Shown here one piece after another: positions 18,078 to 26,946 of a DNA stretch of 64,000 nucleotides. This stretch comes from CAVVEQ01 sp963747315 (GTDB lineage Bacteria > Chloroflexota > Anaerolineae > Anaerolineales > Anaerolineaceae), in assembly GCA_963747315.1 (NCBI GenBank), contig CAVVEQ010000011.1, positions 62,001 to 126,000 on the forward strand, read 5' to 3'. The position numbers and the translations under genes are program-made. Within the stretch, counting starts at the first letter, position 1. Every line of letters starts with the position of its first letter. The notes beneath the pieces were generated by a model. It had not been told where the DNA came from. It was given only the letters and a program-made list of their open reading frames with translations, and did no database searches.

Positions 18078-19625
18078 ATGCTCATTCACGCCGTTTTTCT
18101 GCTGATTTCCATTGCCCTTACGCTGCTCTTCTTCCTGTACGGGTTCAATCACTATTACCTGCTCGTTGCGGCGCGCCGGTATAGGGTTCCCGAATTGCCC
18201 AAGGATTCGAAAGCTCACAGACCACGTGTGGCTGTTCACCTGCCGGTATACAACGAGAAGTACGTGATTCACAGGCTGGTATCGGCATGCACAAGTATGG
18301 CAGAGGTTTACGGTATCGACCGGGTGAGGATTGTGATACTGGATGACTCGGATGATGACACGGTCGCTGCCATCGATCAGGAGGCCTCCGATCAGCGCAG
18401 GATGGGCTTTCGAGTGGAAGTTTTGCGCCGCGACAACCGGCTGGGTTTCAAAGCCGGAGCTTTACAGGCGGCGCTCGATCAGACGGAAGAAGAGTTTATC
18501 GCCGTCTTTGACGCCGATTTTATCCCAGCACCGGAATTCCTGGTTAGCAGCATACCCTATTTTCTTCAGGACGATCAGCTGGGTATCATCCAGAGCCGCT
18601 GGACGCACACCAACCGCAGATACAATATCTTAACAGAGGCAATCGCCACGGGCATCGATGTGCACTTCCTGATCGAGCAATCCGGGCGCTACGCCGCGGG
18701 CTGCTTGCAGAACTTCAATGGCAGCGGTGGGACCCTGCGCAGGACAGCCTTGCAGCTGGCGGGCGGCTGGCAGGCGGACACCCTGGCTGAGGATCTGGAT
18801 GCCAGTTACCGCATTCAGATGCAGGGCTACCGCGTGCTGTATTTAAGAGAACTGCACAGCCCCGGAGAAGTACCGCCGACCGTCCCCAGCTTCAAGAAAC
18901 AGCAGGGACGTTGGGCTTGCGGCTCCTTGCAGACAGCCCGGAAACTGCTGCCTGATATGCTCTCCAACCCAAATTTTGGTTTTAAGCTGCGCCTGGAGGC
19001 ATTCATCCACCTGACCAATTACCTGGTACACCCTTTAATGTTTTCTGCTTTCCTGCTCGCCTGCCTATCTGCATTGCTGAGGGTGGATATCTTCCGCATT
19101 GGCGCGATCATTGCTGACCTGCGGAGCACCATCGTTGCCGGGACGGTGAGCTCGGCTGTTTCTTTCTCTCCTGGCTACCTGGGGTGGAGCCTGGCGGGTA
19201 CGCTCATCGTGCTTTGCACCGTTGCCGCCTGGATCCCTCCAATGGTGGCTTTGAAAACCCAGCCGCTGCCCTGGTGGCGGAAGACCCTCAGCTTTGTCGT
19301 CCTTTTCTTCCTGGGCTGCGGGGTCAGCTTGAGCAACACCATCGAAGCCGGAAAGGCTTTGTTCACCAAGCGAAGCTGGGTTTTCAAGCGAACGCCCAAA
19401 TATGCGGTCCAATATGGCGAAGACAACTGGCGCGATAAACGCTACCAGGTAGCCTTAGATTTTGTCTGGCTGGTCGAGCTGGCGTTTGTCTGCCTGGGAA
19501 TAGCATCAATCGGCTCCTCGGTTTTAAGCTCCAATTACGGGGTATTGGTAATCCTGGTCCCGTTTACCACTGCTTATACATTTGTTTTATTGCTGACGAT
19601 CTTGCAAAGCCGGCAAGAGGCTTGA
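18078..19625 (+). CDS. Processive GT2 glycosyltransferase, cellulose-synthase-like
   Basis: A 515-residue membrane glycosyltransferase. It has an N-terminal helix (5-28), a cytoplasmic GT-A domain, and four to five C-terminal helices. All catalytic elements are visible: DD at 89-90, DAD at 145-147, EDLD at 238-241 and QQGRW at 275-279. These define processive or CslA-type beta-glycosyltransferases that use nucleotide sugars and pass the glycan to the membrane or outside. The next gene starts immediately after its stop, so the two are coupled. The product could be a beta-mannan or glucan or a glycolipid. Confidence 0.9.
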   Translation: MLIHAVFLLISIALTLLFFLYGFNHYYLLVAARRYRVPELPKDSKAHRPRVAVHLPVYNEKYVIHRLVSACTSMAEVYGIDRVRIVILDDSDDDTVAAIDQEASDQRRMGFRVEVLRRDNRLGFKAGALQAALDQTEEEFIAVFDADFIPAPEFLVSSIPYFLQDDQLGIIQSRWTHTNRRYNILTEAIATGIDVHFLIEQSGRYAAGCLQNFNGSGGTLRRTALQLAGGWQADTLAEDLDASYRIQMQGYRVLYLRELHSPGEVPPTVPSFKKQQGRWACGSLQTARKLLPDMLSNPNFGFKLRLEAFIHLTNYLVHPLMFSAFLLACLSALLRVDIFRIGAIIADLRSTIVAGTVSSAVSFSPGYLGWSLAGTLIVLCTVAAWIPPMVALKTQPLPWWRKTLSFVVLFFLGCGVSLSNTIEAGKALFTKRSWVFKRTPKYAVQYGEDNWRDKRYQVALDFVWLVELAFVCLGIASIGSSVLSSNYGVLVILVPFTTAYTFVLLLTILQSRQEA

Positions 19626-19626
19626 G

Positions 19627-20892
19627 TTGCGCAGCTCACTACCACCGCTGCGTTTCACACCCATCTGGCGCATTACCCAGGATCAGGTTATCTTGCTGGT
19701 GAGCATCTTGTTGCAACTCACCCTTGGGCTTTTGTTCGGGCACGCTTACGACATGCGCATCGCCATGGCAACCGGGTACCTGGTGAGCAGTAGAGAAAAC
19801 CCCTATATTGCTCAGGATCTGAGCGGTGTTTTCCAAAACGAGGCATTCCAGGGGATGACCAGCGTCGGCTACCCGCCTCCCTGGCCGCTGCTGTTGGGGC
19901 TGATCTACCGGAGCGCTGCTGCTCTGGCCTCGAATCTGATGGTCTACAACCTGGCTATCAAGCTTCCGATCATCGCGGCCAATATCTACCTGGCGTACCT
20001 GGTGGCGGATATACTTAAAAATTTGGGGGCAGAGAGGCGGGTCATGCGGCGAGCCTGGGTCTTTATGCTCTTATGCCCATTCGTCCTATATTTCGGTCCC
20101 GCCTGGGGGCAGTTCGATGCGATCGTCGTTTTGCTCACGCTGCTGTCGCTGGTACACCTGGATCAAGGCAGGTTGTCCAGCTCGGCAGTCTTGCTGGCAT
20201 TGGGGATAGCCTTCAAGCCGATCGCTCTGCCGCTCTTTCCGGTAGCAGTGCTGTTTTTACGTGGAAAATCAACCCGCCAGGCGATTACCTACTCGCTGTG
20301 GTTCTCAGCCAGTCTGATGGGGTTTTGCGCACTGCCGTTTCTGCTGCTGGCGTGGGATCCTGCACCGATCCTGCGCGGATGGAACGCACACTTCACGGTC
20401 GGCGGGGCGATGTCGTTCATGACCTTTTTTGAGCTTCTAAAGGATACCTACCAGCTCCCAGGAAAGTGGTGGCTTTTGGGACTGGCCTGGGTGCCAGCAA
20501 TGGGGTTTGCTGTGTATACTATCCGGCACGGGATCTTCGGGTTCCGGGATCTGCTGCGGAAAAGCCTGGGGATGATTCTGGTTTTCTATCTGACCAGAAC
20601 CTGGCTGTCTGAGCCGAATATTCTGCTGATCCTGCCCCTGGCACTGATTTTGACCTCGCTGGGCGAGCTACCCCCGCTGGTGTTCCATGCACTATGGATG
20701 CTCCCCTTGATCTTTACCGTTTTCAATGCCTCGCCGCCGCAACTGATGTGGTTAAATTTTCCGCAGGTGATGCAGGTGTGGCTAGACTGGCTGGAGGGAT
20801 TGCGGAGATTCCGGCTGCTGGCGCGTATCGCCGTGGCGATCCCCTGGCAAATCGTTGGCTGGTGGACCGTCGCGGCGTGCTTCAAAAGTTGA
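19627..20892 (+). CDS. Polytopic GT-C type glycosyltransferase (DUF2029-like)
   Basis: A 421-residue protein with about ten to eleven membrane helices. The motifs GYPPPWPLLLG, WGQFDAIVVLLTLLSL and ALGIAFKPIALPLFPVAVLFL are typical of polyprenol-phosphate-sugar-dependent mannosyltransferases of the GT87/DUF2029 kind. The start codon is a TTG directly after the previous stop (TGA at 19623-19625), so expression depends on translational coupling. With the GT2 enzyme it probably builds or extends a membrane-linked glycan. The exact sugar is not predictable. Confidence 0.8.
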   Translation: MRSSLPPLRFTPIWRITQDQVILLVSILLQLTLGLLFGHAYDMRIAMATGYLVSSRENPYIAQDLSGVFQNEAFQGMTSVGYPPPWPLLLGLIYRSAAALASNLMVYNLAIKLPIIAANIYLAYLVADILKNLGAERRVMRRAWVFMLLCPFVLYFGPAWGQFDAIVVLLTLLSLVHLDQGRLSSSAVLLALGIAFKPIALPLFPVAVLFLRGKSTRQAITYSLWFSASLMGFCALPFLLLAWDPAPILRGWNAHFTVGGAMSFMTFFELLKDTYQLPGKWWLLGLAWVPAMGFAVYTIRHGIFGFRDLLRKSLGMILVFYLTRTWLSEPNILLILPLALILTSLGELPPLVFHALWMLPLIFTVFNASPPQLMWLNFPQVMQVWLDWLEGLRRFRLLARIAVAIPWQIVGWWTVAACFKS

Positions 20893-20905
20893 ATTGAGCT
20901 CAAAC

Positions 20906-21736
20906 ATGGAGATCACCTTTCCACTTTCTTCAGACGTCTGTCTGAAGCTTATGCCGGCTGAACAGAACCGGTCAGGCTATCCAACTTCTCGATTGCAGAA
21001 GGGACTGGTTTTAATTGTTAACGGCGAGGATCTGGCGGAGGAAGGCGTGGGTTTTGGCACGCCGCTGCTCAAGCTTGGGCTAAAAACGATTTATCCAGGG
21101 GCTGTCTTGCTGTCTGATTGGAGAGAAGGGCTGGAAATTACGGCTGTCTACCGCATCAACCTGGAAGAGAAGCTGACGCGCCATAACCTGAGCAAGGTGC
21201 AGAGCCAGTTGCTCTACCGGGTTAAGGACAACCTGGCTGGCGCCTACCGGCGGTTTCCCCGTCTGCGGCGCGGGTTGACCGCCCTTTCCAATGGGCTGCG
21301 AGGCGGCTTCGGCTGGCAGACCGCCTATGAATACTCTGACCATGATTATGCGGTGAAAGTGCACTATGCAGTGGATCAGCATACGGGGCTCATCTCAATG
21401 GATATCGATGCCTCCGCATTGCCGCAAAGAGGTGTGACAGAAGTTGTGATCATGAATGAGCAGGGCGCCCATCACTTTGACGCCTACATGGATACCAACG
21501 GGGCGCGCCTGCACGGGGAGGCGATCGGCAGCTGGGAGGAAGTTACCGCTGAGCGCGCTTGTTTCAACAGCTCGCGCCACCGGCTGGCGTTCTGCCTGCC
21601 GCAAGTCGAGGCGGCGCGCCTGTTCCGGGGCAGGGAGCTGGTTGGGTCCCGTCTGGCCTGGGCTGGTTTTGGGTATTCATTTGCGCCGATCAGCCAACGC
21701 ATCGCCTACTCCCTTCAGATTGAAAGGCTGCCATGA
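20906..21736 (+). CDS. Unrecognised protein in the glycosyltransferase operon
   Basis: A 276-residue protein without signal peptide or membrane segment, which I do not recognise. It seems to be a beta-rich fold, with strands such as GLVLIVNGEDLAEEG, GAVLLSDWREGLEITAVYRINL and VKVHYAVDQHTGLISMDID, plus a short helical middle. I chose the ATG at 20906; the frame is open upstream into the previous gene. Its stop overlaps the ATG of the radical SAM gene as ATGA, so the two are translationally coupled and probably act on the same substrate. Confidence 0.7.
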   Translation: MEITFPLSSDVCLKLMPAEQNRSGYPTSRLQKGLVLIVNGEDLAEEGVGFGTPLLKLGLKTIYPGAVLLSDWREGLEITAVYRINLEEKLTRHNLSKVQSQLLYRVKDNLAGAYRRFPRLRRGLTALSNGLRGGFGWQTAYEYSDHDYAVKVHYAVDQHTGLISMDIDASALPQRGVTEVVIMNEQGAHHFDAYMDTNGARLHGEAIGSWEEVTAERACFNSSRHRLAFCLPQVEAARLFRGRELVGSRLAWAGFGYSFAPISQRIAYSLQIERLP

Positions 21737-23109
21737 GCACCATCCTGCTGGTCTATCCCTTTTTCTTGCCCCGGCGCGACCGCTCCGTGTTTCGTTTCCC
21801 TCCCCTGGGTCTGGGGTATCTGGCTGCCAGCCTGCAGAGCGCCGGGCACCAGGTGCACCTGCTGGACTGTACTTTCAGGGACCGAGAGGCCGCCTTGGAG
21901 GAAGCCGTGGAGACGAGAGCAGACATTGTGGGCATCTACTGCATGGTGACGATGGTCGAGGACTGCCGCTGGTTCGCTCGCAACCTGCGCCCGCATTGCC
22001 GGCTGCTGGTCGCCGGCGGCCCGTTACCCACCTGCGACCCGCTCCCCTTTCTGCAGGATTTTGACCTGGTGGTGCGAGGAGAGGCAGAGGAGACACTGGT
22101 CGAGCTGTCAGCCGCCTGGGAGGCGGCTGACTCGCAGACCTCCGCGGAATGGAGCAAAGTGCCGGGTTTGGTTTACCGGAGCCAGGCGGCAGGCGAAGGC
22201 GAGATTATCGAGTCCGCGGTGAGGCCATTAATCAGTGATCTGAATCTCCTTGACTTTCCTGCCCGGCAGATGTTCCCCAACGAAAATTACATCCGTTTTG
22301 GGAAAAAGAAATACGGCTACTCGATCACCACGGTGATGAGCACACGTGGGTGCCCGTTCCACTGCGAGTTCTGCAGCAATGTCGTCTTTGGGGGCTCGTT
22401 CCGCCAGCGCCTGGCTGGGAATGTGGTGGATGAGATCGAACAGGCGCTGGCTCTAGGGTATGACCGGATTGCTTTTGCCGATGACGTCTTCACCCTTAAT
22501 CGCCGCCGGGTTTGGGAAATTTGTGCGGAGATCAAGGGCAGGGGGCTGCGCTTCCACTGGGAATGCCTGGGACGGGTAGACAGCCTGGATTACCCGACTG
22601 CGGTGGAAATGAAGTCGGCGGGTTGTACCCGCATCTACTTTGGCATCGAATCCGGCAATGACCACATCCTGAAATTGATGAAGAAGCAGGTCACTACTGC
22701 CCAGGCGCGCCAGGCTGTTGAAGCCGCTCACCGGGCTGGTCTGGAAGTTGGTGCTTTCTTCATCCTGTTCTACCCGGGGGAAAGCGACGCGACGGTGCTG
22801 GATACGCTGCGCTTTGCGACTTCTCTTCCGCTGGATTACCTGGGACTGACCATGCCTTACCCGCTTCCGGGGACGGCGCTGTATCTGCGCACGAAATCCC
22901 GGATTTTTCGCAGCTGGCGCCCCGATGACAGCCTGTTGTGGAGCCATGTGTTGATTTACGATTCCGAGTTCTCGGAGACCAAGATGTGGTTTGGCATTAT
23001 GAAAGGGCATACCCAGTTTGAGATTAAAAAGCGCTTTGGTAAGGCTGCACCGTTCATGCTGAAGCTGTTCGAAAAGCCCACCGATGTGGTTTTGAGGCTC
23101 TTGAAATAA
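21733..23109 (+). CDS. B12-binding-domain radical SAM protein
   Basis: A 458-residue enzyme. An N-terminal Rossmann-like cobalamin-type domain (FRFPPLGLGYLAASLQ ... LLVAGGPLPT) is followed by a radical SAM domain with C207, C211 and C214 in GCPFHCEFC. The usual DxHxxG base-off B12 motif is absent (the loop reads LDCTFRDRE), so cobalamin may be bound base-on or not at all. Family members methylate unactivated carbon or rearrange lipids and cofactors. It is the last gene of the glycosyltransferase operon and is convergent with a paralogue 29 bases further on. Confidence 0.9.
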   Translation: MSTILLVYPFFLPRRDRSVFRFPPLGLGYLAASLQSAGHQVHLLDCTFRDREAALEEAVETRADIVGIYCMVTMVEDCRWFARNLRPHCRLLVAGGPLPTCDPLPFLQDFDLVVRGEAEETLVELSAAWEAADSQTSAEWSKVPGLVYRSQAAGEGEIIESAVRPLISDLNLLDFPARQMFPNENYIRFGKKKYGYSITTVMSTRGCPFHCEFCSNVVFGGSFRQRLAGNVVDEIEQALALGYDRIAFADDVFTLNRRRVWEICAEIKGRGLRFHWECLGRVDSLDYPTAVEMKSAGCTRIYFGIESGNDHILKLMKKQVTTAQARQAVEAAHRAGLEVGAFFILFYPGESDATVLDTLRFATSLPLDYLGLTMPYPLPGTALYLRTKSRIFRSWRPDDSLLWSHVLIYDSEFSETKMWFGIMKGHTQFEIKKRFGKAAPFMLKLFEKPTDVVLRLLK

Positions 23110-23138
23110 GCAAAGGAACCCTGATGCCGGAGAGACCG

Positions 23139-24461
23139 CTAGCGCTTCTTTTCACTGAAGGCTTGCATGGTTTGACCAATCCGGCGCATCAGCCAGTCTG
23201 GATCAAACTCGGAGGAATAGAGGAAGGTCACTTCATTTTCTTTGTCCCAATCGCCCTCAACCAGACCGCTGATGCGCTTGAACAGACTGGAACCAGGCAG
23301 CGGGTAAGGGACATTAAAAGAGATGTCATCTAAGGGCAGGGTTAAAGCCAGCTTGAAAGTCTTATCGATGGATTGGATGGTCTCACCCGGGTAGCCAACG
23401 ATAAAGAAAGCCGCGACCTCAATTCCGGCCTGGTGAAACTGGTGCACGGCTTGGATGCCTTCCTCCACCGAGGCCTTTTTGTTCATTATGTCCAGTGTGG
23501 TCTGGTCGCCTGTCTCCAGCCCGAGGTAAACCCGGCGGCAGCCTGCAGACTTCATTGTTTGTGCAATTTCGGCGTTGATCCCGGTGACGCGCGAGAGGCA
23601 GCTCCAGCTAATCTGCTGACCAGCAATATGCTGACCAGCAATACGCTGACCAGCAATACGCTGGCAGAAGTCTCTTAAGTAAGAAAGGTTCAAGGTGAAG
23701 TTGTCGTCGGCGATCCATAGACAATCATAGCCCAGGCGGCGGATTTGATCGATTTCTGCGAACACCAGGTCCAGGCTGCGGCGGCGGAAGAGATTGCCGA
23801 ACACGGGGCGGGAGCAGAAATCGCAATTGAACGGGCAGCCAAGGGTAGTGATGATCGAGGTGGTTTTTGTTCCGGTCTTCTCCAGCCATTCCTTCTGGTA
23901 AGCGGCGTGGTTATAGTCGCTTCGATCCGGTAGGGGAAAGGTGTTGATCTCCTCTTCGCCGTAGTGAATGGTCGGATTTTTAATATGAAGCCCATCCTTG
24001 CTAATGAAGAGGCCGGCATAGCTGTCTAATGGAAGGTCTGCCAGCCTGTGTCGATCCATTTTTTGTTCAAAAAGATCCCGGCAAAAATGAGGAAAGCTCT
24101 GGTCGGCTTCACCGCAGAAGACGGCATCGAAAACAGAGCTGTAGCGTTCGGGGTAAAGGGTGGGGAAGGGACCGCCAGCAACGAGCAAGCTACCGGGCAA
24201 GCTTCCCCGAACCATTTCGGCGATGCGGAAGGTGTTCCGGCTGTGGCTGACCATCGAGTAGATGCCCACCACGGTGGGTTGGTAGGCGAGCAGGTCTTTT
24301 TGAAGCTGGTGAAAGGTTGAGAAGGTGCAGTCAAAGATGCGGGCTTCGATGCCAATCTGGTGTAGCTGGCTGGCGAGGAAGGCCGGCCCGAGGGGAGGAA
24401 AGAGCATTTCCGTGTAGGCACGGGTGCGAAAATAAGGGAAGACGATCGCCACTCTGGACAT
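23139..24461 (-). CDS. Second B12-binding-domain radical SAM protein
   Basis: A 440-residue paralogue of the adjacent enzyme, with C209, C213 and C216 in GCPFNCDFC and the same type of N-terminal domain (FPPLGPAFLASQLHQIG, LLVAGGPFPT). The domain again lacks DxHxxG. Residues about 265-280 carry an insertion of three to four copies of the pentapeptide IAGQx, encoded by a 15-base tandem repeat (23611-23670) inside the radical SAM barrel. The two radical SAM genes are tail to tail, so they are regulated separately but probably serve one pathway. Confidence 0.9.
   Translation of the reverse strand: MSRVAIVFPYFRTRAYTEMLFPPLGPAFLASQLHQIGIEARIFDCTFSTFHQLQKDLLAYQPTVVGIYSMVSHSRNTFRIAEMVRGSLPGSLLVAGGPFPTLYPERYSSVFDAVFCGEADQSFPHFCRDLFEQKMDRHRLADLPLDSYAGLFISKDGLHIKNPTIHYGEEEINTFPLPDRSDYNHAAYQKEWLEKTGTKTTSIITTLGCPFNCDFCSRPVFGNLFRRRSLDLVFAEIDQIRRLGYDCLWIADDNFTLNLSYLRDFCQRIAGQRIAGQHIAGQQISWSCLSRVTGINAEIAQTMKSAGCRRVYLGLETGDQTTLDIMNKKASVEEGIQAVHQFHQAGIEVAAFFIVGYPGETIQSIDKTFKLALTLPLDDISFNVPYPLPGSSLFKRISGLVEGDWDKENEVTFLYSSEFDPDWLMRRIGQTMQAFSEKKR
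23611..23670. repeat. 15-base tandem repeat inside the radical SAM gene
   Basis: Four units of the form ATxxGCTGACCAGCA, the last one diverged. The unit length keeps the frame and adds IAGQR/IAGQH/IAGQQ to the protein. Confidence 0.8.
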
Positions 24462-24524
24462 ATCAGTCCTGCTTTGTCGGAATTATACCTGTTTAATGTG
24501 CGCTGGGTCTCTCAATTTTAAGCC

Positions 24525-24552
24525 TTGACACCCCCGCCGTCAGGGTTATAAT
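24525..24552 (+). promoter_or_regulatory. Consensus promoter of the ATPase gene
   Basis: A perfect TTGACA (24525-24530) and TATAAT (24547-24552) pair with a 16-base spacer. Transcription should start near 24559, exactly where the block shared with 17756 begins. Confidence 0.8.
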
Positions 24553-24604
24553 CCAGGCAATCTACATACAAACTTTCTAAGAATTATCTTATGGAGATTC
24601 CCTT

Positions 24605-26065
24605 ATGGACGCCTTCGTCGACCGCCGTGCCGAGCTGGACGAGCTGAACCGCCTGCAGCGCCAGGAGCAAGCCCACTTCTTAGCCGTGTACGGGCGGCGG
24701 AGGGTTGGCAAAACCCGCCTGCTGCTCCACTGGGCGGAGCACAGCGGCTGTCCCTACCTGTACTGGGTGGCGCGCCGCGAGACTCCGGATGCCTGCCGGC
24801 AAAGCCTGGCGCGCGCCCTATACGCCTGGCTCTACCCAGGGCTGGAATCTCCCCAGCCGCCGCGCTTCGACAGCTGGGAGACCCTCCTGCGGGAGGTCGC
24901 CACCCGCCTGGGCGAGCGCATCGCCGGGCAGCCGGTGATCCTGATCTTCGACGAGTTCCCTTACGCTGTGGAATCTGACCCCAGCCTGCCCTCCCACCTG
25001 CAGGCTGCCTGGGACCACTTCTTCAAGAGCCAGCGCATCATCCTGGCGCTCTCCGGCTCGCATATCGGCATGATGGTTGACCTGATGGAGTACGACGCCC
25101 CCCTGCACGGGCGCTTCACCGCCCAGTTCCCGGTCGACCCGCTGCCCTTCTCCGCCCTGCGGGCCTTCTTCCCCGGCTACACCGCCGCCGAGCGGGTGTC
25201 CACCTACGCCACCCTGGGCGGCATCCCGGCTTACCTGGAGCGCTTCGACCCCGGGCAAAGCCTGGACGAGAACATTCGCGGCCACCTGCTGCGCCGCACG
25301 GGCATGTTCCGCAGCGAGCCGGCGGTGCTGATCAGCGACCTGGTGCGCGAGACGCGCATCTACGAGGCCATCCTGCGCACGGTTGCCGGCGGGGCGCACA
25401 CCCCGGCGGAGATCGCCGGCCAGACCGGCCTGCTGCCCAACAACCTGCCGCCCTATCTCAAGCGCCTGCAAGAGCTGCGCCTGATCGAGCGCCGCGTGCC
25501 CGCCACCATCCCCCTCGACCAGGTGCACAGCACCACCCGCAGCCGCTACCACCTGCGGGATGCCTACCTGCGCTTCTACTTCCGCTTCATCGAGCCGCAC
25601 CAATCGATCATCGAGCTGGGCAACGTGGAGACGCTCTGGCAGCGCATCGCCGGGCAGTTCAATGCCTTCGTCGGCGCGACCGCCTTCGAAGACCTGTGCC
25701 GGGAATGGCTCCTGCGCCGCTCGCAGGCGGGCGAGCTGCCCTTCATCCCCGAGGTCATCGGCAGCCACTGGTCCGCCGGCGAGCAGGTGGACGTGCTGGC
25801 AATCAACTGGCGCCAGCGCGAGATCTTGCTCGGCGAGTGCAAATGGAGCCGGGAGCCGCTGCAGCCCGCCGTGCTGTCCGGACTGGCGGCGAAAACCCTC
25901 GCCGTCGCCCCCGGACAGGGCTGGAAGGTGTACTACGCCCTGTTTGCCCGCTCCGGCTTCACCCGCGCCGCCCGCCAGGCGGCAGAGGACTACGGCGCCC
26001 TGCTGGTGGACCTGGAGAGACTGGACGAGGATTTGGCGGGAGAGATTAGAGATTCAAAGATTTAA
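24605..26065 (+). CDS. AAA/STAND-like ATPase with C-terminal DUF234 nuclease-like domain
   Basis: A 486-residue protein. Residues 1-230 form a P-loop ATPase with Walker A GRRRVGKTR and Walker B VILIFDEFPY, followed by a winged-helix region (HTPAEIAGQTGLLPNNLPPYLKRLQEL). The C-terminus carries a DUF234-type PD-(D/E)XK-like fold, with VDVLA ... ILLGECKW giving the D, E and K residues. Members are abundant in archaea and some bacteria, often in many copies, and their role is unknown; genome defence or mobile-element functions have been suggested. The gene is flanked by dispersed repeats that also occur as an empty junction at 17.64-17.80 kb. Confidence 0.85.
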   Translation: MDAFVDRRAELDELNRLQRQEQAHFLAVYGRRRVGKTRLLLHWAEHSGCPYLYWVARRETPDACRQSLARALYAWLYPGLESPQPPRFDSWETLLREVATRLGERIAGQPVILIFDEFPYAVESDPSLPSHLQAAWDHFFKSQRIILALSGSHIGMMVDLMEYDAPLHGRFTAQFPVDPLPFSALRAFFPGYTAAERVSTYATLGGIPAYLERFDPGQSLDENIRGHLLRRTGMFRSEPAVLISDLVRETRIYEAILRTVAGGAHTPAEIAGQTGLLPNNLPPYLKRLQELRLIERRVPATIPLDQVHSTTRSRYHLRDAYLRFYFRFIEPHQSIIELGNVETLWQRIAGQFNAFVGATAFEDLCREWLLRRSQAGELPFIPEVIGSHWSAGEQVDVLAINWRQREILLGECKWSREPLQPAVLSGLAAKTLAVAPGQGWKVYYALFARSGFTRAARQAAEDYGALLVDLERLDEDLAGEIRDSKI

Positions 26066-26255
26066 CCACGAAGGACACGAAGAAGTGCGAAGGAACACAA
26101 AGAAAGCCTTATTAAAAACCTTCGTGTTCTTCGGGGTTTCTTGGTGATCTGTTCTGAAAATAGCAACTTCGTGAACCTTCGTGTCTTGGAGCCTTCGTGG
26201 TGATATTTTCATCCTTCTGGGTGAATACTATTCATGACAACTTCGTGGTTCAAAA
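26063..26255. repeat. Dispersed CGAAG palindromic repeat, long copy
   Basis: An element of about 190 bases with inverted ends (AACCACGAAGGA at left, CTTCGTGGTT at right). Its right half (26148-26242) matches 17641-17735. It touches the msrQ stop codon at 26250. Confidence 0.65.
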
Positions 26256-26939
26256 CATCCTTGCCCACTTCGCAACCCGCCGGCGCACGGCAGGAATTCG
26301 CAGGACCAGCAAGATGAGCACCAGCAAGCCAAAGCTGAGCGGGCGGAGGATATCGCCGCTGAGATTGGTCAGAGAACCCTTCACCGCCCAGGCGTAGTGC
26401 AAGATCACCAGCCCGCTCGCCAGGTAGGCGGTCTTGTGCAGCCGCTTCCAGTTTTTGCCCAGGCGCTTCATCCAGTATTTGAATGACGTGGCAGCTAACG
26501 CCAGCAGGATCAGCCCCGCCAGCAAGCCTACAAAGATAAACGGTTTTTCTGTGGTCAAACGCAGGATCTCGCCCCAGTCCAACCCGTAATCCAGCACCAC
26601 AAAGGTTAACAAGTGCAGGGCGAAGTACAAAAAGGCGTACAGGCCCAGGGTGCGGCGCTGCGGGATAAGCGCCCGCCAGCGGGTCAGGCTGACCACCGGC
26701 GTCACCGCCAGGCTCAGCACCAGCATATTGAGGGCGGCGCGCCCCAGGTGCTGCTCGACATACTGGATGGGGTTGGCGGTCAGGCTGCCGAAGGCCCACA
26801 GGTAAGCCAGCCTTGCCAATGCGAACAGGCCGATTCCGTGGACGCCGATACGCAGCCAATCCGGTTTGTCTCGCAGCGCGCTGAGCGCGCCGCGCGCACC
26901 AGGTGCCGGTTGGGGGGATGGGGCAGGGAAGGTATCCAT
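26250..26939 (-). CDS. msrQ: MsrQ heme-binding membrane subunit
   Basis: A 229-residue membrane protein with about six helices and the ferric-reductase-like heme motifs of MsrQ/YedZ: a helix with FALHLLTF, KRLHKTAYLASGLVILHYAW with two heme-ligand histidines, and FIFVGLLAGLILLALAATS. MsrQ passes electrons from the quinone pool or flavin to MsrP. It starts seven bases after msrP on the same strand, the normal order of this system. The first 20 residues are Pro/Ala-rich and extend beyond the usual family start. Confidence 0.93.
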   Translation of the reverse strand: MDTFPAPSPQPAPGARGALSALRDKPDWLRIGVHGIGLFALARLAYLWAFGSLTANPIQYVEQHLGRAALNMLVLSLAVTPVVSLTRWRALIPQRRTLGLYAFLYFALHLLTFVVLDYGLDWGEILRLTTEKPFIFVGLLAGLILLALAATSFKYWMKRLGKNWKRLHKTAYLASGLVILHYAWAVKGSLTNLSGDILRPLSFGLLVLILLVLRIPAVRRRVAKWARMF

Positions 26940-26946
26940 GGTGCGC

